Assembly: GCF_011320225.1 (NCBI RefSeq)
Contig: NZ_JAAOEN010000006.1
Location: forward strand, 124,001-188,000
Direction: 5' to 3'
DNA length: 64,000 bases
Source of the DNA: Phytoactinopolyspora limicola
GTDB lineage: Bacteria; Actinomycetota; Actinomycetes; Jiangellales; Jiangellaceae
Part shown: in pieces, positions 42,582 through 50,430 of the stretch
How the letters are laid out: each line of letters begins with the position of its first letter
Numbering within the stretch: the first letter of the stretch is position 1
Notes under the pieces: generated by a model
Seen by the model: the letters and a program-made list of their open reading frames with translations, nothing else
What the model was told of the DNA's origin: nothing
The model's database searches: none
Translations under genes and position numbers: made by a program

Positions 42582-43040
42582 TCACATGCTCGGCGGCAGA
42601 TCCGGGCCGCGTGGCGGCCGACGCGCAGAGCCGGGGAGGATCCCGCCAAGGGTCGATTGCGCCGACTGGACGCCACGAGTCTCCGCGGCGCGTGCCACCG
42701 GTTGGGCGTGCTCGGGGACGTAGAGCCGGCCCACCCGCGACCACGCCACACCGATCTCCCGATTCGCCTGCGTCAGATAGGTATCGGCGTCCGCCAGTGA
42801 CCGGGCGGCCTCCCGCATCAAGGCGCTGGGCTCAGCCGGATCGCCCAGTTCGTCGACCTGCAGCCCAGGTGTCGCGGCCAGGCTCTCGACATGTAGCCGA
42901 ATCCGTTCCGACAGGGATCGCAGGCCACGCGTCAACTCGTCAACGCCACCGAGCACCAGGTATAGCTCCGACAGGCCCCACTCAGTACGCTCATGCAGCA
43001 CAGCGCGGATCGAATCCGCAGCATCCCGGATTGGTGTCAT
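42582..43040 (-). CDS. small helical protein encoded with the relaxase
   Basis: 152 aa, not recognised. Mostly helical: IRDAADSIRAVLHERTEWGLSEL, VDELTRGLRSLSERIRLHVESLA, AARSLADADTYLTQANREIG. It ends 15 nt before the relaxase start, so both are one transcript. By position it may be a mobilization accessory (MobC-like or relaxosome) protein, but no DNA-binding motif is evident. ATG 43040 chosen; the frame runs to 43091. Confidence 0.6.
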   Translation of the reverse strand: MTPIRDAADSIRAVLHERTEWGLSELYLVLGGVDELTRGLRSLSERIRLHVESLAATPGLQVDELGDPAEPSALMREAARSLADADTYLTQANREIGVAWSRVGRLYVPEHAQPVARAAETRGVQSAQSTLGGILPGSARRPPRGPDLPPSM

Positions 43041-43594
43041 GCCAGTCCTCCCGCCAGTAGGCCGGGCGCTGAAACAGCGCCCCTCTACCAATCAGGGAGC
43101 CCCAGGAACGCGCACAACCGAACGGCCGGAGCTCGAGGTGCCAGACGTGTATGGGAATCGGTGAGAGCTGCACCGGATGGTCAGCTGTGTCCTGCCAGCG
43201 TGGACTCGGCGGACTGGAGACGATTTCTCGGTGCGTCGCTCCGTGGTCTGTCCGCAGTCGCACGCTTGCCGATGACTGGACGTTCACGAGAGTGCGCGAC
43301 AGCTGATGCAGGGTTGCCGAGGCCTCTCGACTTGCGTCACTCCGGCCCACTAAGACGCAGCTTCCAAGCCCGCGTCTAGCCCTGATCCCCGGCTAATTGA
43401 CATGTACACCAGTTGCGCGAGCTGTCGGACTTGCGGTTCGACAGGTAACCAGACACGCGGATGGAGACGCCTTGGATCCGATGGCGTGAAAAACCGCGAG
43501 GCTGTCGATGAGCCCCTTCGCGCTGGCCAACGGTGCAGGACCGTCGTCAACCTGCGCGCGGTCGTCAGGTGCCGCCGTTCGAGATGAGCCGCAC
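43041..43594. other. gap upstream of mobilization genes, possible oriT region
   Basis: 554 bp with only shadow frames (a 119-codon minus-strand frame 42991-43350 has no RBS). By analogy, oriT of MobF systems lies near the relaxase operon, but I see no clear inverted repeat and nic motif. Confidence 0.3.
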
Positions 43595-44491
43595 CTATAC
43601 CGGCGTCCCTTGCTTCCAGTAGTCGTCGAAGGTCTGGTTCAGCTTCGAAGCGTGGTCGCTTAGTGAAATCTCTGAGTGGTTTCCGGACATGATGGTGCCC
43701 ACGTCAGGCACGTTCCGCGCGCTGATTTCGCCAATGATCCACCGGTCGTGGGTGTCTCGAATCAACTTGGAATCAATGAAGCGCCACTGCAGATCGATGC
43801 CCTTGTGCGCGAGCTCTTGCTGGAGGCTTTGGTACTTCTTTCGCACTCTGGGACTCGAGTTGCCGTCGAGCTTGAGCGACAGAATGCGTATGACATTGAT
43901 CCGGCTGCCTTCGGCGGCATCGGCCAACGCTTCGAAGCCCGAAGCCTGGAAGTGCTTGTCGAGCCAGTAGATGTGTCCGTCGCACTCGCGGAGCACCCGC
44001 GTCAGCCACAGGACATTTGAGAAAGGCGTCTCGCGGCTGATGAAGACGCTTCGGGGGACCTCCCCTTCAGCGAAGGGACTGTCGAGCACGTAGATGATGC
44101 CCCGCTTGTAGGTGATGATCTGGGCCTCGGCCATCATCGTGAGCAACGTTCCGAGCGTTCGATCGGTCAGGCCAACAGACAAGGCCTGATACCTAAGAGC
44201 CGCTTCGGCGTTTGCCTTCGTGGCGTTCGGCACGCCAAACAGGGCCTGGCATATCGCCAGAACGAGAGGCGAGCGCATCAAGCCTTTCCGCAGCGCGGTC
44301 CGCTTAGCAGTTTCATCACCTTCGATGAACACCGCGCGGAAGACGGCCGAGCCCAGTTCGGTCAACCCGTGGGCGTTGGCGAACCCGGTTTCGGTCAGGA
44401 AGCCTTCGGAGGCATCGAGTTGTCCGCGACGCTCCCCGAGACTCTTAATCACGTCGAGGTATGAGGGCCACGGCCTACTGGGATACGTCAT
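43595..44491 (-). CDS. PLD-like effector candidate (second gene of a two-gene operon)
   Basis: 298 aa. The N-terminal half is helical/winged (TETGFANAHGLTELGSAVFRAVF; GLTDRTLGTLLTMMAEAQII). The C-terminal half reads HIYWLDKHFQASGFEALADA, INVIRILSLKLDG, LQWRFIDSKLIRDTHDRWIIGE and TIMSGNHSEISL. This resembles single-copy phospholipase-D-like domains, where HDRW corresponds to an H-x-R/K variant and a late SG-N-S strand follows. A nuclease or lipase activity is inference. GAGGAA precedes ATG 44491, which overlaps the upstream gene by 17 bp. Confidence 0.55.
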   Translation of the reverse strand: MTYPSRPWPSYLDVIKSLGERRGQLDASEGFLTETGFANAHGLTELGSAVFRAVFIEGDETAKRTALRKGLMRSPLVLAICQALFGVPNATKANAEAALRYQALSVGLTDRTLGTLLTMMAEAQIITYKRGIIYVLDSPFAEGEVPRSVFISRETPFSNVLWLTRVLRECDGHIYWLDKHFQASGFEALADAAEGSRINVIRILSLKLDGNSSPRVRKKYQSLQQELAHKGIDLQWRFIDSKLIRDTHDRWIIGEISARNVPDVGTIMSGNHSEISLSDHASKLNQTFDDYWKQGTPV

Positions 44492-45269
44492 TTTCTGCTG
44501 ATTCCTCGGGACCAAGCTCGGCGAGGAGCGACTCGATGGCGGTAACAACCTTCGCGATCTCGGTGTATGTCTTGGCCTGTAGCGGCTCGGTCGAGTTGAT
44601 GCTGAGGGTCAACTCGCCGGTGTTGAACCGCCAGGTCTGGGACATGACCGGGGTCCCGTTCGGCCGAGGCTGTTCGACACGGACAGGGTCGCGGCGCACT
44701 TCAGGCTCCTCGACCGGGTCTTGGCCGGGCGCGGAGGTCCCGTCGATCGCGAAGGTCTTGAACTTGTCCGTGCCGATCCGCTCTGCAAGGCCCACTGCTG
44801 CGGCGCTTTCGAGGAACGAGTTGACGAACTTGTCCTTGGACGCGATTCCGATTCCATAGTCGCTGATTGCCTTACTGCTCAGCGACGTGATGTTGAGTTC
44901 CACTCCTCGAGCGAGATCGTTGTACACCTTCATGTACAAGGTCGCCTCCGTGAAGCACTCGAGCAGGGCGGCCTGAGCCTTTTCACTCGACTCGGGGTGT
45001 GCTATCCGAATCGCGCGGTCAGTGAGGGCGATCTTGTCGGCGCTCACCGTGCTGATAAGGCCCCACTCCCGCAGCGCGGCAGCCTTCTGCTTCCAAGGCC
45101 CACTGGTTGCGGACTGGTGTCCTGCGTAGGCGGCCAATGCTGCGGGAGTGTGCTGCTTGCCGTACTGGCCTGCCTCCCGGATGACCTTCACCGCTTCCGG
45201 AAGCGACAGAGTCGGGAAACTCGCTCCGCGGCTTTTCGTCACCGGCTTGTCGTTGTCTGAATCAGCCAT
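44475..45269 (-). CDS. winged-helix protein (first gene of the two-gene operon)
   Basis: 264 aa, not in a family I can name. Residues 16-90 look like a DUF5343-style winged helix (SLPEAVKVIREAGQYGKQHTPAALAAYAG, WKQKAAALREWGLI), then a second wHTH-like half (SKDKFVNSFLESAAAVGLAERIGTDKFKTFAI). After a Pro/Glu-rich linker there is a beta-rich tail (WRFNTGELTLSINSTEPLQAKTYTEIAKVVTAIESLLAEL). GGAGG-like RBS before ATG 45269. Its stop overlaps the PLD-like gene. Such paired sensor/effector layouts are common among phage-defence modules. Confidence 0.6.
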   Translation of the reverse strand: MADSDNDKPVTKSRGASFPTLSLPEAVKVIREAGQYGKQHTPAALAAYAGHQSATSGPWKQKAAALREWGLISTVSADKIALTDRAIRIAHPESSEKAQAALLECFTEATLYMKVYNDLARGVELNITSLSSKAISDYGIGIASKDKFVNSFLESAAAVGLAERIGTDKFKTFAIDGTSAPGQDPVEEPEVRRDPVRVEQPRPNGTPVMSQTWRFNTGELTLSINSTEPLQAKTYTEIAKVVTAIESLLAELGPEESAENDVSQ

Positions 45270-45317
45270 ACCAAGGCCTCCTTGATGTCGTTCTCAGGCA
45301 GTCTAACATGTTCTTGA

Positions 45318-45851
45318 ATGACGTCGGTGAGAACTGATTGTCCTCGATCGGCGGTCGACAGAACTCCTTGGGGATTGCGACCGGCGGAGACTTCTGCGGC
45401 AGAATCAGCCGTGCATGACAATGATTCCGTGAGCAACGACAGTGGGTACATCAAGCCGGCGCCGATCTACCGATGGGGCGACCCTGCGACAGCAACAGAT
45501 GGAGAACTGGTAATCATGTATGGCGAGGATGACCTCGTGCCGGCTTCGCACTTTGGCCTGAGAATCGTCAACGATCGGCGCGGGCCGCTCGAACTGGTTC
45601 GCCCACCCAAGGAGATTGAGGTTCCTCTGGATCTGCTCTGGGGTTACCAGGAAAGTGTGTCGAAGACGCACGTTGAGAACTTGGCATCCGTGCCAGCCGA
45701 CGCATTCGTTGGAGATCACACGCCCGAGGCAATCGAATGGTTCGATGGGACGTACCAGGTGATCGGCCATCATCGTGCCTCCGCCGCCTACCTGCGTGGC
45801 GACTCAACAATGCGGGTCCGAGTCACGAAGCGCGTCACCCGCCTCAGTTGA
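45318..45851 (+). CDS. ParB/sulfiredoxin-like fold protein
   Basis: Up to 177 aa; the start is uncertain (ATG 45318, GTG 45411 or GTG 45429; the homologous-looking part begins after about residue 40). The core has LVRPPKEIEVPLDLLWGYQ and the C-terminal DGTYQVIGHHRASAAYLRGD, which resembles the ParB N-terminal G-x-HR-x-A nucleotide-binding motif. It could be a ParB-like NTPase or nuclease domain. It is divergent from the winged-helix/PLD-like operon with 48 bp between starts; GTTCTCA (45290) and TGAGAAC (45329) form a possible shared operator. Confidence 0.55.
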   Translation: MTSVRTDCPRSAVDRTPWGLRPAETSAAESAVHDNDSVSNDSGYIKPAPIYRWGDPATATDGELVIMYGEDDLVPASHFGLRIVNDRRGPLELVRPPKEIEVPLDLLWGYQESVSKTHVENLASVPADAFVGDHTPEAIEWFDGTYQVIGHHRASAAYLRGDSTMRVRVTKRVTRLS

Positions 45852-45857
45852 CGATCG

Positions 45858-46185
45858 TGCCCGCCAGCGCCCGTGGTCATCCGTCGAGCCAAAGGCCGGG
45901 CGGGGCGTGTGACTTCTGCAACACGGCCACTGAATGCGTCACCTTTGAGGACATGGGAGGTGTGATCGTTGGGGTGCTCTGTCAGCATTTCGTTACCGTG
46001 GATGAGTCCGGCGAGTCCCGCACCCAAGGGCAGGACCGGCTCGAACGGATCCTGTTCCTCCAGGTCGCTCCCACCATCAGCGTTCACCACGGCGCACTCA
46101 CCTACCTGCTCGGCATCACACCCTGCGCGCCTCCGAAGCAGCGGCGGTGCGCATCGAGGGCTACGCCGTGCCTCGGTCGGTCGAG
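45858..46185 (+). pseudogene. frame-broken small coding region
   Basis: From GTG 45858 the plus strand reads ACDFCNTATECVTFEDMGGVIVGVLCQHF, with Cys pairs suggestive of a zinc ribbon. Coding character then passes to another frame (HTLRASEAAAVRIEGY, VELLGELAVDFRTRC) that ends at about 46226. Neither frame alone makes a sensible protein, so I call a relic of an unknown gene. Confidence 0.35.
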
Positions 46186-46455
46186 TTACTTGGTGAACTC
46201 GCGGTGGATTTCCGCACCCGTTGCTAGGGACAGATTGACTTGCCAGCATGACCAGTAGTTCGCTAGCAGGGTGTCGTTCTCGAATGCGACGTCCACCCAG
46301 GCATCTTGCGCTTCTGGTGGATTGGCTGCCCAGACGATCGATCCGTCGAGTCGCGTGCGCATTAGGTTTCCAGTATCAAGCGGGCAGTCCTCGTAGGCGT
46401 ACAGGACAATGCGGTCCTCAGTGCCCTGGACCGGCAACGATTTCCGTTCCCGCAT
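46186..46455 (-). CDS. hypothetical small protein
   Basis: 89 aa: EDRIVLYAYEDCPLDTGNLMRTRLDGSIVWAANPPEAQDAWVDVAFENDTLLANYWSCW and a C-terminal TGAEIHREFTK. A compact beta-rich protein with an actinobacterial look and no known function. ATG 46455 with AGGA upstream. It may be immunity-like, but nothing adjacent supports that. Confidence 0.55.
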   Translation of the reverse strand: MRERKSLPVQGTEDRIVLYAYEDCPLDTGNLMRTRLDGSIVWAANPPEAQDAWVDVAFENDTLLANYWSCWQVNLSLATGAEIHREFTK

Positions 46456-46663
46456 ACATCCATCCTGACCGTACCTTTGGGACGACGAAGCGTCCGGTCG
46501 TGTAGCCGTGTCCTGGGTGGCCACGTGCGCGTGACGGAGGCACCCACAGGACGTGGGAAGTTCTGGCGTCGGCGGCACAACAGGTCGCGGACCTACCGAC
46601 TGTGCGCGGTTCAAGGGCTCCCAACAGGTGGGGAAGTGGGAGTCGGGAGAAGGGGCGTCCACG

Positions 46664-46867
46664 ATGGAGCGCTTGCTGTCCGTGGCAGAAGTAGCCGAGT
46701 TGCTCGGCACAACTGAGAGGTTTCCGAGGAGGCTGATCGCTGAACGGCGTATCCGGTTCGTCCACGTGGGCCGGCACGTGCGTATCCCGGAGAGCGCCGT
46801 CGCTGAGTTCGTCGAACGGGGAACCGTCGAGCCCCGCATGACGACGCGGCGCGGGGTTGTGGCGTGA
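46664..46867 (+). CDS. xis: excisionase (Xis), winged HTH
   Basis: 67 aa: LLSVAEVAELLGTTERFPRRLIAERRIRFVHVGRHVRIPESAVAEFVERG, the standard excisionase/MerR-like fold. It binds att arm DNA and tilts the integrase toward excision. Its stop overlaps the integrase start, so the ratio of the two proteins is set by coupled translation. ATG 46664 is preceded by GGGGCG only. Confidence 0.88.
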   Translation: MERLLSVAEVAELLGTTERFPRRLIAERRIRFVHVGRHVRIPESAVAEFVERGTVEPRMTTRRGVVA

Positions 46868-48258
46868 TGGCACGCAACAGCCGACGTCGGTTCGGATGGG
46901 TGCGCAAGCTTCCGTCCGGCCGATTCCAGGCCAGCTACCTCGGAGACGACGGCCAGCGCCGCTACGCCCCAGACACGTTCGAGCGGGAGGGCGAGGCCAA
47001 CGATTGGCTCACGCTGCGGGAGTCAGAGATACTTCGCGGCGACTGGATCGACCCGCTGCTCGGGCAGGTGAAGTTCGGCGAGTACGCGGCTCGATGGATC
47101 GCGGAGCGCGAGATAGGCGAACGAACGAGGGAGATTTACCGTTCGCTGTTCCGGCTGCACATTGAGCCGTTCCTCGGGCAGCGTGCGCTGACGGAGATCT
47201 CGACCGAGGTGGTGCGCTCTTGGCGCGCCGAGCTGCGGAATGGGGGAAGGAGCGAGATCCGGGTCGCCAAGTCGTACCGGCTCTTGCGGGCGATCATGAA
47301 CACAGCGGTGGACGACGGCCGCATCAAGCGCAACCCGTGCCGGATCAAGAGCGCGGACAAGGAGTACTCACCGGAACGGCCCGTTGCGTCGATACCTCAG
47401 GTGTACGCGCTGGCGGACAATATGCCCGAGCGGTTCAGACTGCTCATCCTGGCGGCCGCCTTCACCGGGCTCCGCTGGGGTGAGCTGATCGCGCTGCGCC
47501 GCAGCGACGTCGACCTTTCAGCGCCGAGCATCCGGGTGCCGCGCAAGCTCGCGCAGCTTGATTCTGGCCAGCTCGTCTCGGGTCCGACGAAGTCGGCGGC
47601 GGGCTTCCGCACTGTTGCGCTGCCGCCGATCCTGGTGCCCGAGTTCGAGCGCCACCTCGCCACCTACGTCGCGTCGTCGTCGGACGCGTTGCTGTTCACG
47701 GGGGAGAAGGGGGCGATGCTGCGGCGGGGGAACTGGCACCGAAGCGTGCGCTGGGCGAACTCGGTGCGCAAAGCGGGCCTGCCCGACGGTTTCCGGTTCC
47801 ATGACCTCAGGCACACCGGCAACCACCTCGCGGCGCTCTCCGGTGCCACGACGCGTGAGCTGATGAACCGGATGGGGCACGCCAGCATGCGCGCGGCCCT
47901 GATCTACCAGCACGCCACCAACGAACGAGACCGGGAGATCGCCCGGAGACTGAGCGCCGCCATCGACGAGCAACACACCGCCACGAGCGGTCCGACAACC
48001 GGCCACGACGATCCCAAGGCCAGCAGCGCGAACCAAAGGAACCGACGAGCTAATCGCACGTGGATCGCACGAACCTCGCAAAGGAGGCCGACCCACAGGC
48101 CAGGACCAGATCTGTTTGTGACCTGCACTTTCGTGCTTGGAGCGGGTGACGGGAATCGAACCCGCATGACCAGCTTGGAAGGCTGGGGCTCTGCCATTGA
48201 GCTACACCCGCGTGGGCTTTCGGCCCGCGAGGACAGACTACCTTGTTTCCTGCCGTAG
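46864..48258 (+). CDS. int: tyrosine site-specific integrase, C-terminus reading into tRNA-Gly
   Basis: 464 aa as integrated. N-terminal arm-binding and SAM-like core-binding domains (RFGWVRKLPSGRFQASYLG; REIGERTREIYRSLFRLHIEPFLG). The catalytic domain has Arg204 (TGLRWGELIAL), His313 and Arg316 (HDLRHTGN), His339 (MGHASM) and Tyr348 (ALIYQHAT). The frame has no stop before the att repeat and continues through the att core and the antisense of tRNA-Gly to TAG 48256-48258. In the excised circle it would continue into the left arm and stop at 32107-32109, giving 454 aa. Start GTG 46864 or ATG 46867. Confidence 0.93.
   Translation: MMARNSRRRFGWVRKLPSGRFQASYLGDDGQRRYAPDTFEREGEANDWLTLRESEILRGDWIDPLLGQVKFGEYAARWIAEREIGERTREIYRSLFRLHIEPFLGQRALTEISTEVVRSWRAELRNGGRSEIRVAKSYRLLRAIMNTAVDDGRIKRNPCRIKSADKEYSPERPVASIPQVYALADNMPERFRLLILAAAFTGLRWGELIALRRSDVDLSAPSIRVPRKLAQLDSGQLVSGPTKSAAGFRTVALPPILVPEFERHLATYVASSSDALLFTGEKGAMLRRGNWHRSVRWANSVRKAGLPDGFRFHDLRHTGNHLAALSGATTRELMNRMGHASMRAALIYQHATNERDREIARRLSAAIDEQHTATSGPTTGHDDPKASSANQRNRRANRTWIARTSQRRPTHRPGPDLFVTCTFVLGAGDGNRTRMTSLEGWGSAIELHPRGLSAREDRLPCFLP
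48043..48181. repeat. att copy iii: right 139-bp attachment repeat
   Basis: Identical to 31924-32062. Paired ATCGCACG boxes at 48053 and 48064 lie 11 bp apart and are likely integrase arm sites. The last 44 bp (48138-48181) are the 3' half of the functional tRNA-Gly, so insertion recreated an intact tRNA. Identity ends within the anticodon stem and loop (after CTTGGAAG). Confidence 0.92.
48138..48211 (-). tRNA. tRNA-Gly(UCC)
   Basis: Cloverleaf on the minus strand: acceptor GCGGGTG/CACCCGC, D-arm GCTC...GAGC, anticodon arm CCAGC-CTTCCAA-GCTGG with anticodon UCC, T-arm CGGGTTCGATTCCCG, discriminator U, encoded CCA at 48138-48140. It reads GGA (and GGG) codons. It is the integration target of the 16-kb element; the 3' half seen here is supplied by the element. 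Confidence 0.97.
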
Positions 48259-48273
48259 ACTTGACCGGGCACG

Positions 48274-48349
48274 CGGGGCGTAGCGTAGTGGCTAGCGCGC
48301 CTGCTTTGGGAGCAGGAGATCGCAGGTTCGAGTCCTGTCGCCCCGACCA
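48274..48349 (+). tRNA. tRNA-Pro(UGG)
   Basis: Acceptor CGGGGCG (48274-48280) pairs with CGCCCCG (48339-48345), discriminator A, CCA at 48347-48349. Anticodon arm CCTGC-TTTGGGA-GCAGG gives anticodon UGG. T-arm GCAGGTTCGAGTCCTGT. Its 5' end is 62 bp from, and divergent to, that of tRNA-Gly. Confidence 0.97.
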
Positions 48350-48447
48350 GCCCGCGGGTACGGTGGTGGGTCCAGTTAAGGACCCACCTCCGTGGCCGTG
48401 ACATAAGCCACCTGAAATTGGCCACCCATCACAGGAGACACGTCAGC

Positions 48448-49932
48448 GTGAAGAGCGTCGTCGAGACCCTCAACCCGACGCGGGTCCGGCTCGCGGTGGA
48501 GGTTCCGTTCACCGAACTCGAGCCGAGCATCAAGTCCGCTTACAAGCGAATCAGCGGCCAGATCAACATCCCTGGCTTCCGCAAGGGCAAGGTTCCGCCG
48601 CTGGCTATCGACCAGTTCGTCGGCCGACCCGTCGTGCTGGAAGAGGCCATCAACGACGCCATTCCCAAGCTCTACGGCGATGCCATCAAGGAGAACGAAC
48701 TTCAGCCGCTGGGCCAGCCTGAGCTGGACGTGTCCGAGCTGAACGATGGCGAGGACCTGAAGTTCACCGCCGAGGTCGCCATCCGGCCCAAGATCGAGCT
48801 GCCGGAATGGGAAGGACTCGAGGTCCAGGTCGACGATGTTGAGGTCGACGACGCCAAGGTTGACGAGCGACTTGAAGCGCTGCGGGCGCGGTTCGGCACG
48901 TTGATCGGTGTCGAGCGGGCCGCCGCCGACGGTGACTTCGTCCAGATCGACCTCAACGCCACCGCCGACGGTGAGCCCATTGAGGGTGGGCAGGCGTCCG
49001 GCGTCTCCTACCAAATCGGCCAGGGCGGAATGGTGGACGGTCTCGACGAAGCCGTCACTGGTTTGTCCGCGGGCGACACGACGTCGTTCAAGACCGAGCT
49101 GGTCGGTACCCACGAGGGCCAGGAGGTCGACTGCGAGGTCACCGTCACCGCGGTGAAAGAGCAGCAACTTCCCGACCTCGATGACGAGTTCGCCCAGCTC
49201 GCCAGCGAATTCGACACCCTCGACGAGTTGAAGGCCGACCTGCGTGAGCAGGTTTTGCGTGCGGCGAGGATCGAGCAGGCCACCGAGGCACGCACCAAGG
49301 TGTTGGACGCGCTGATCGAGAAGGCCGGCGAGATTCCCGTCCCGGAGGAGATCGTCTCCGCACAGGTCGAGCAGCATTTCAGCGACGGCCATGGCGATGA
49401 CGACCACCGCTCCGAGTTCGAGGGGCAGTTCCGCCAGAACCTGGTCCAGCAGTTCGTGCTCGACGAGTTGGTCAAGGCGGAGGAGGTCGAGGCCTCGCAG
49501 GAGGAGCTCACTTCTTACGTCGTGCAGCAGGCGATGCAGCGGGGGATCGACCCGAACCAGCTCGCGCAGCGGCTCGTGGAGAGCGGGGAGTTGCCCGCGG
49601 CCGTGTCCGACGTCCGTCGTGGCAAGGCGCTGGCTATGGTCGTCGAGAAAGCCACCGTCGTCGATGCGTCCGGGCGTCCGGTGGAACTCGCCCGGTTGCT
49701 CGAAGACGGCACTCTGGCCGGAGAAGGCTCGAGTGACGACGCGGTGCCGACGACGGCTGACGTCTCCTCTGTCGATTTCGCCGAACTCGACGACGCATCG
49801 GACGACACCGCGGCCGACGACGTTGCGGCTGACGACATTGCCGCGGACGATGCTGCCACTGCGGCTGAGGACGCCACCGGCGACGATGAAGGCGAGTCCG
49901 ACGCGGACGACGCCCCCAAGTCCGCCTCCTGA
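48448..49932 (+). CDS. tig: trigger factor, ribosome-associated chaperone/prolyl isomerase
   Basis: 494 aa. Ribosome-docking motif GFRKGKVPP at residues 43-51. The FKBP-type PPIase domain is at about 150-235 (GDFVQIDLNATADGEP, SYQIGQGGMVDGLDEAVTGLSAGD), and a C-terminal chaperone helical domain follows to about 430. It ends in an unusually long Asp/Ala-rich acidic tail (about 440-494). GTG 48448 has AGGAGA upstream; the ATG 48418 extension is not family-like. It heads the tig-clpP1-clpP2-clpX order usual in bacteria. Confidence 0.96.
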   Translation: MKSVVETLNPTRVRLAVEVPFTELEPSIKSAYKRISGQINIPGFRKGKVPPLAIDQFVGRPVVLEEAINDAIPKLYGDAIKENELQPLGQPELDVSELNDGEDLKFTAEVAIRPKIELPEWEGLEVQVDDVEVDDAKVDERLEALRARFGTLIGVERAAADGDFVQIDLNATADGEPIEGGQASGVSYQIGQGGMVDGLDEAVTGLSAGDTTSFKTELVGTHEGQEVDCEVTVTAVKEQQLPDLDDEFAQLASEFDTLDELKADLREQVLRAARIEQATEARTKVLDALIEKAGEIPVPEEIVSAQVEQHFSDGHGDDDHRSEFEGQFRQNLVQQFVLDELVKAEEVEASQEELTSYVVQQAMQRGIDPNQLAQRLVESGELPAAVSDVRRGKALAMVVEKATVVDASGRPVELARLLEDGTLAGEGSSDDAVPTTADVSSVDFAELDDASDDTAADDVAADDIAADDAATAAEDATGDDEGESDADDAPKSAS

Positions 49933-49944
49933 CCCACCCGTTGT

Positions 49945-50235
49945 GCACCTGATCTCCGTTTGTGCGCCTGATCGTTTCCGTGGGAGCGATCAGGCGCACA
50001 AACGCGTCGGGGATCAGGCGTAGCGGCGAGTAGTGTGCATCCGACCTCGTCTCACGATATGGACGAAGAACGATCAGATGCATAACTGGCCGCGAGCTGC
50101 TGATTCGTGCATCTGATCGTCCCGTGGTTCGCATGGTAGGACAAGATCAGATGCAGCACACCGCGCTGTCCCTGCGCTTGGCACACCTGATCGCTCCTAC
50201 GGTAACGATCAGGCGCACAAACGGAGATCAGGTGC
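49945..50235. repeat. GATCAGGYGC intergenic repeat cluster, copy B
   Basis: Ten units in about 290 bp in alternating orientation: GCACCTGATC 49945, GCGCCTGATC 49964, GATCAGGCGCAC 49988, GATCAGGCG 50012, GATCAGATGC 50072, GTGCATCTGATC 50107, GATCAGATGC 50145, CACCTGATC 50184, GATCAGGCGCAC 50207, GATCAGGTGC 50226. Neighbouring opposite units can fold into hairpins. It fills most of the tig-clpP1 gap (49933-50430). The rest, 50236-50430, presumably holds the clpP1 promoter; I see no clear box. Confidence 0.8.
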
Positions 50236-50430
50236 AGGTGGGCGCACGCCGTAAGCGAACAGGGGTGTTCCGCGGATGGTCGACGCCGTCTGGTTGGTTA
50301 GTGTCAGTTGCATCGACACTTGCCACTGCTCGCAACCGGGGACGCCCGGACCGGTGCTGGGGCAGCGTCGAGCCAGACAGTTGACGACCAACGCGAATGA
50401 CATCATTCGAGAAGCCTTGAGGAGTGCACG

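Larger units (their letters stand above)
31924..48181. mobile_element. integrative mobilizable element in tRNA-Gly(UCC), 16.1 kb
   Basis: Bounded by identical 139-bp direct repeats whose last 44 bp are the 3' half of tRNA-Gly(UCC). The intact tRNA is on the right beside xis and int. It carries a MobF relaxase-helicase but I see no coupling ATPase, FtsK/TraB translocase or type IV secretion genes, so it must borrow transfer machinery. Cargo comprises an HTH/PIN TA pair, PP2C-like phosphatase, a terminase fragment, orphan DUF433 antitoxin, HicB-like and GntR regulators, and a two-gene winged-helix/PLD-like operon. Several genes are AT-richer than the host backbone. Confidence 0.88.

Noticed and set aside
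42991-43350. 119-codon minus-strand frame before the relaxase operon
   Set aside because: No RBS, unlikely composition, and it overlaps the start of the better-supported 152-aa gene.
43402-43587. Cys-containing 61-codon plus-strand frame
   Set aside because: No RBS or promoter and no similarity; likely chance in a non-coding gap.
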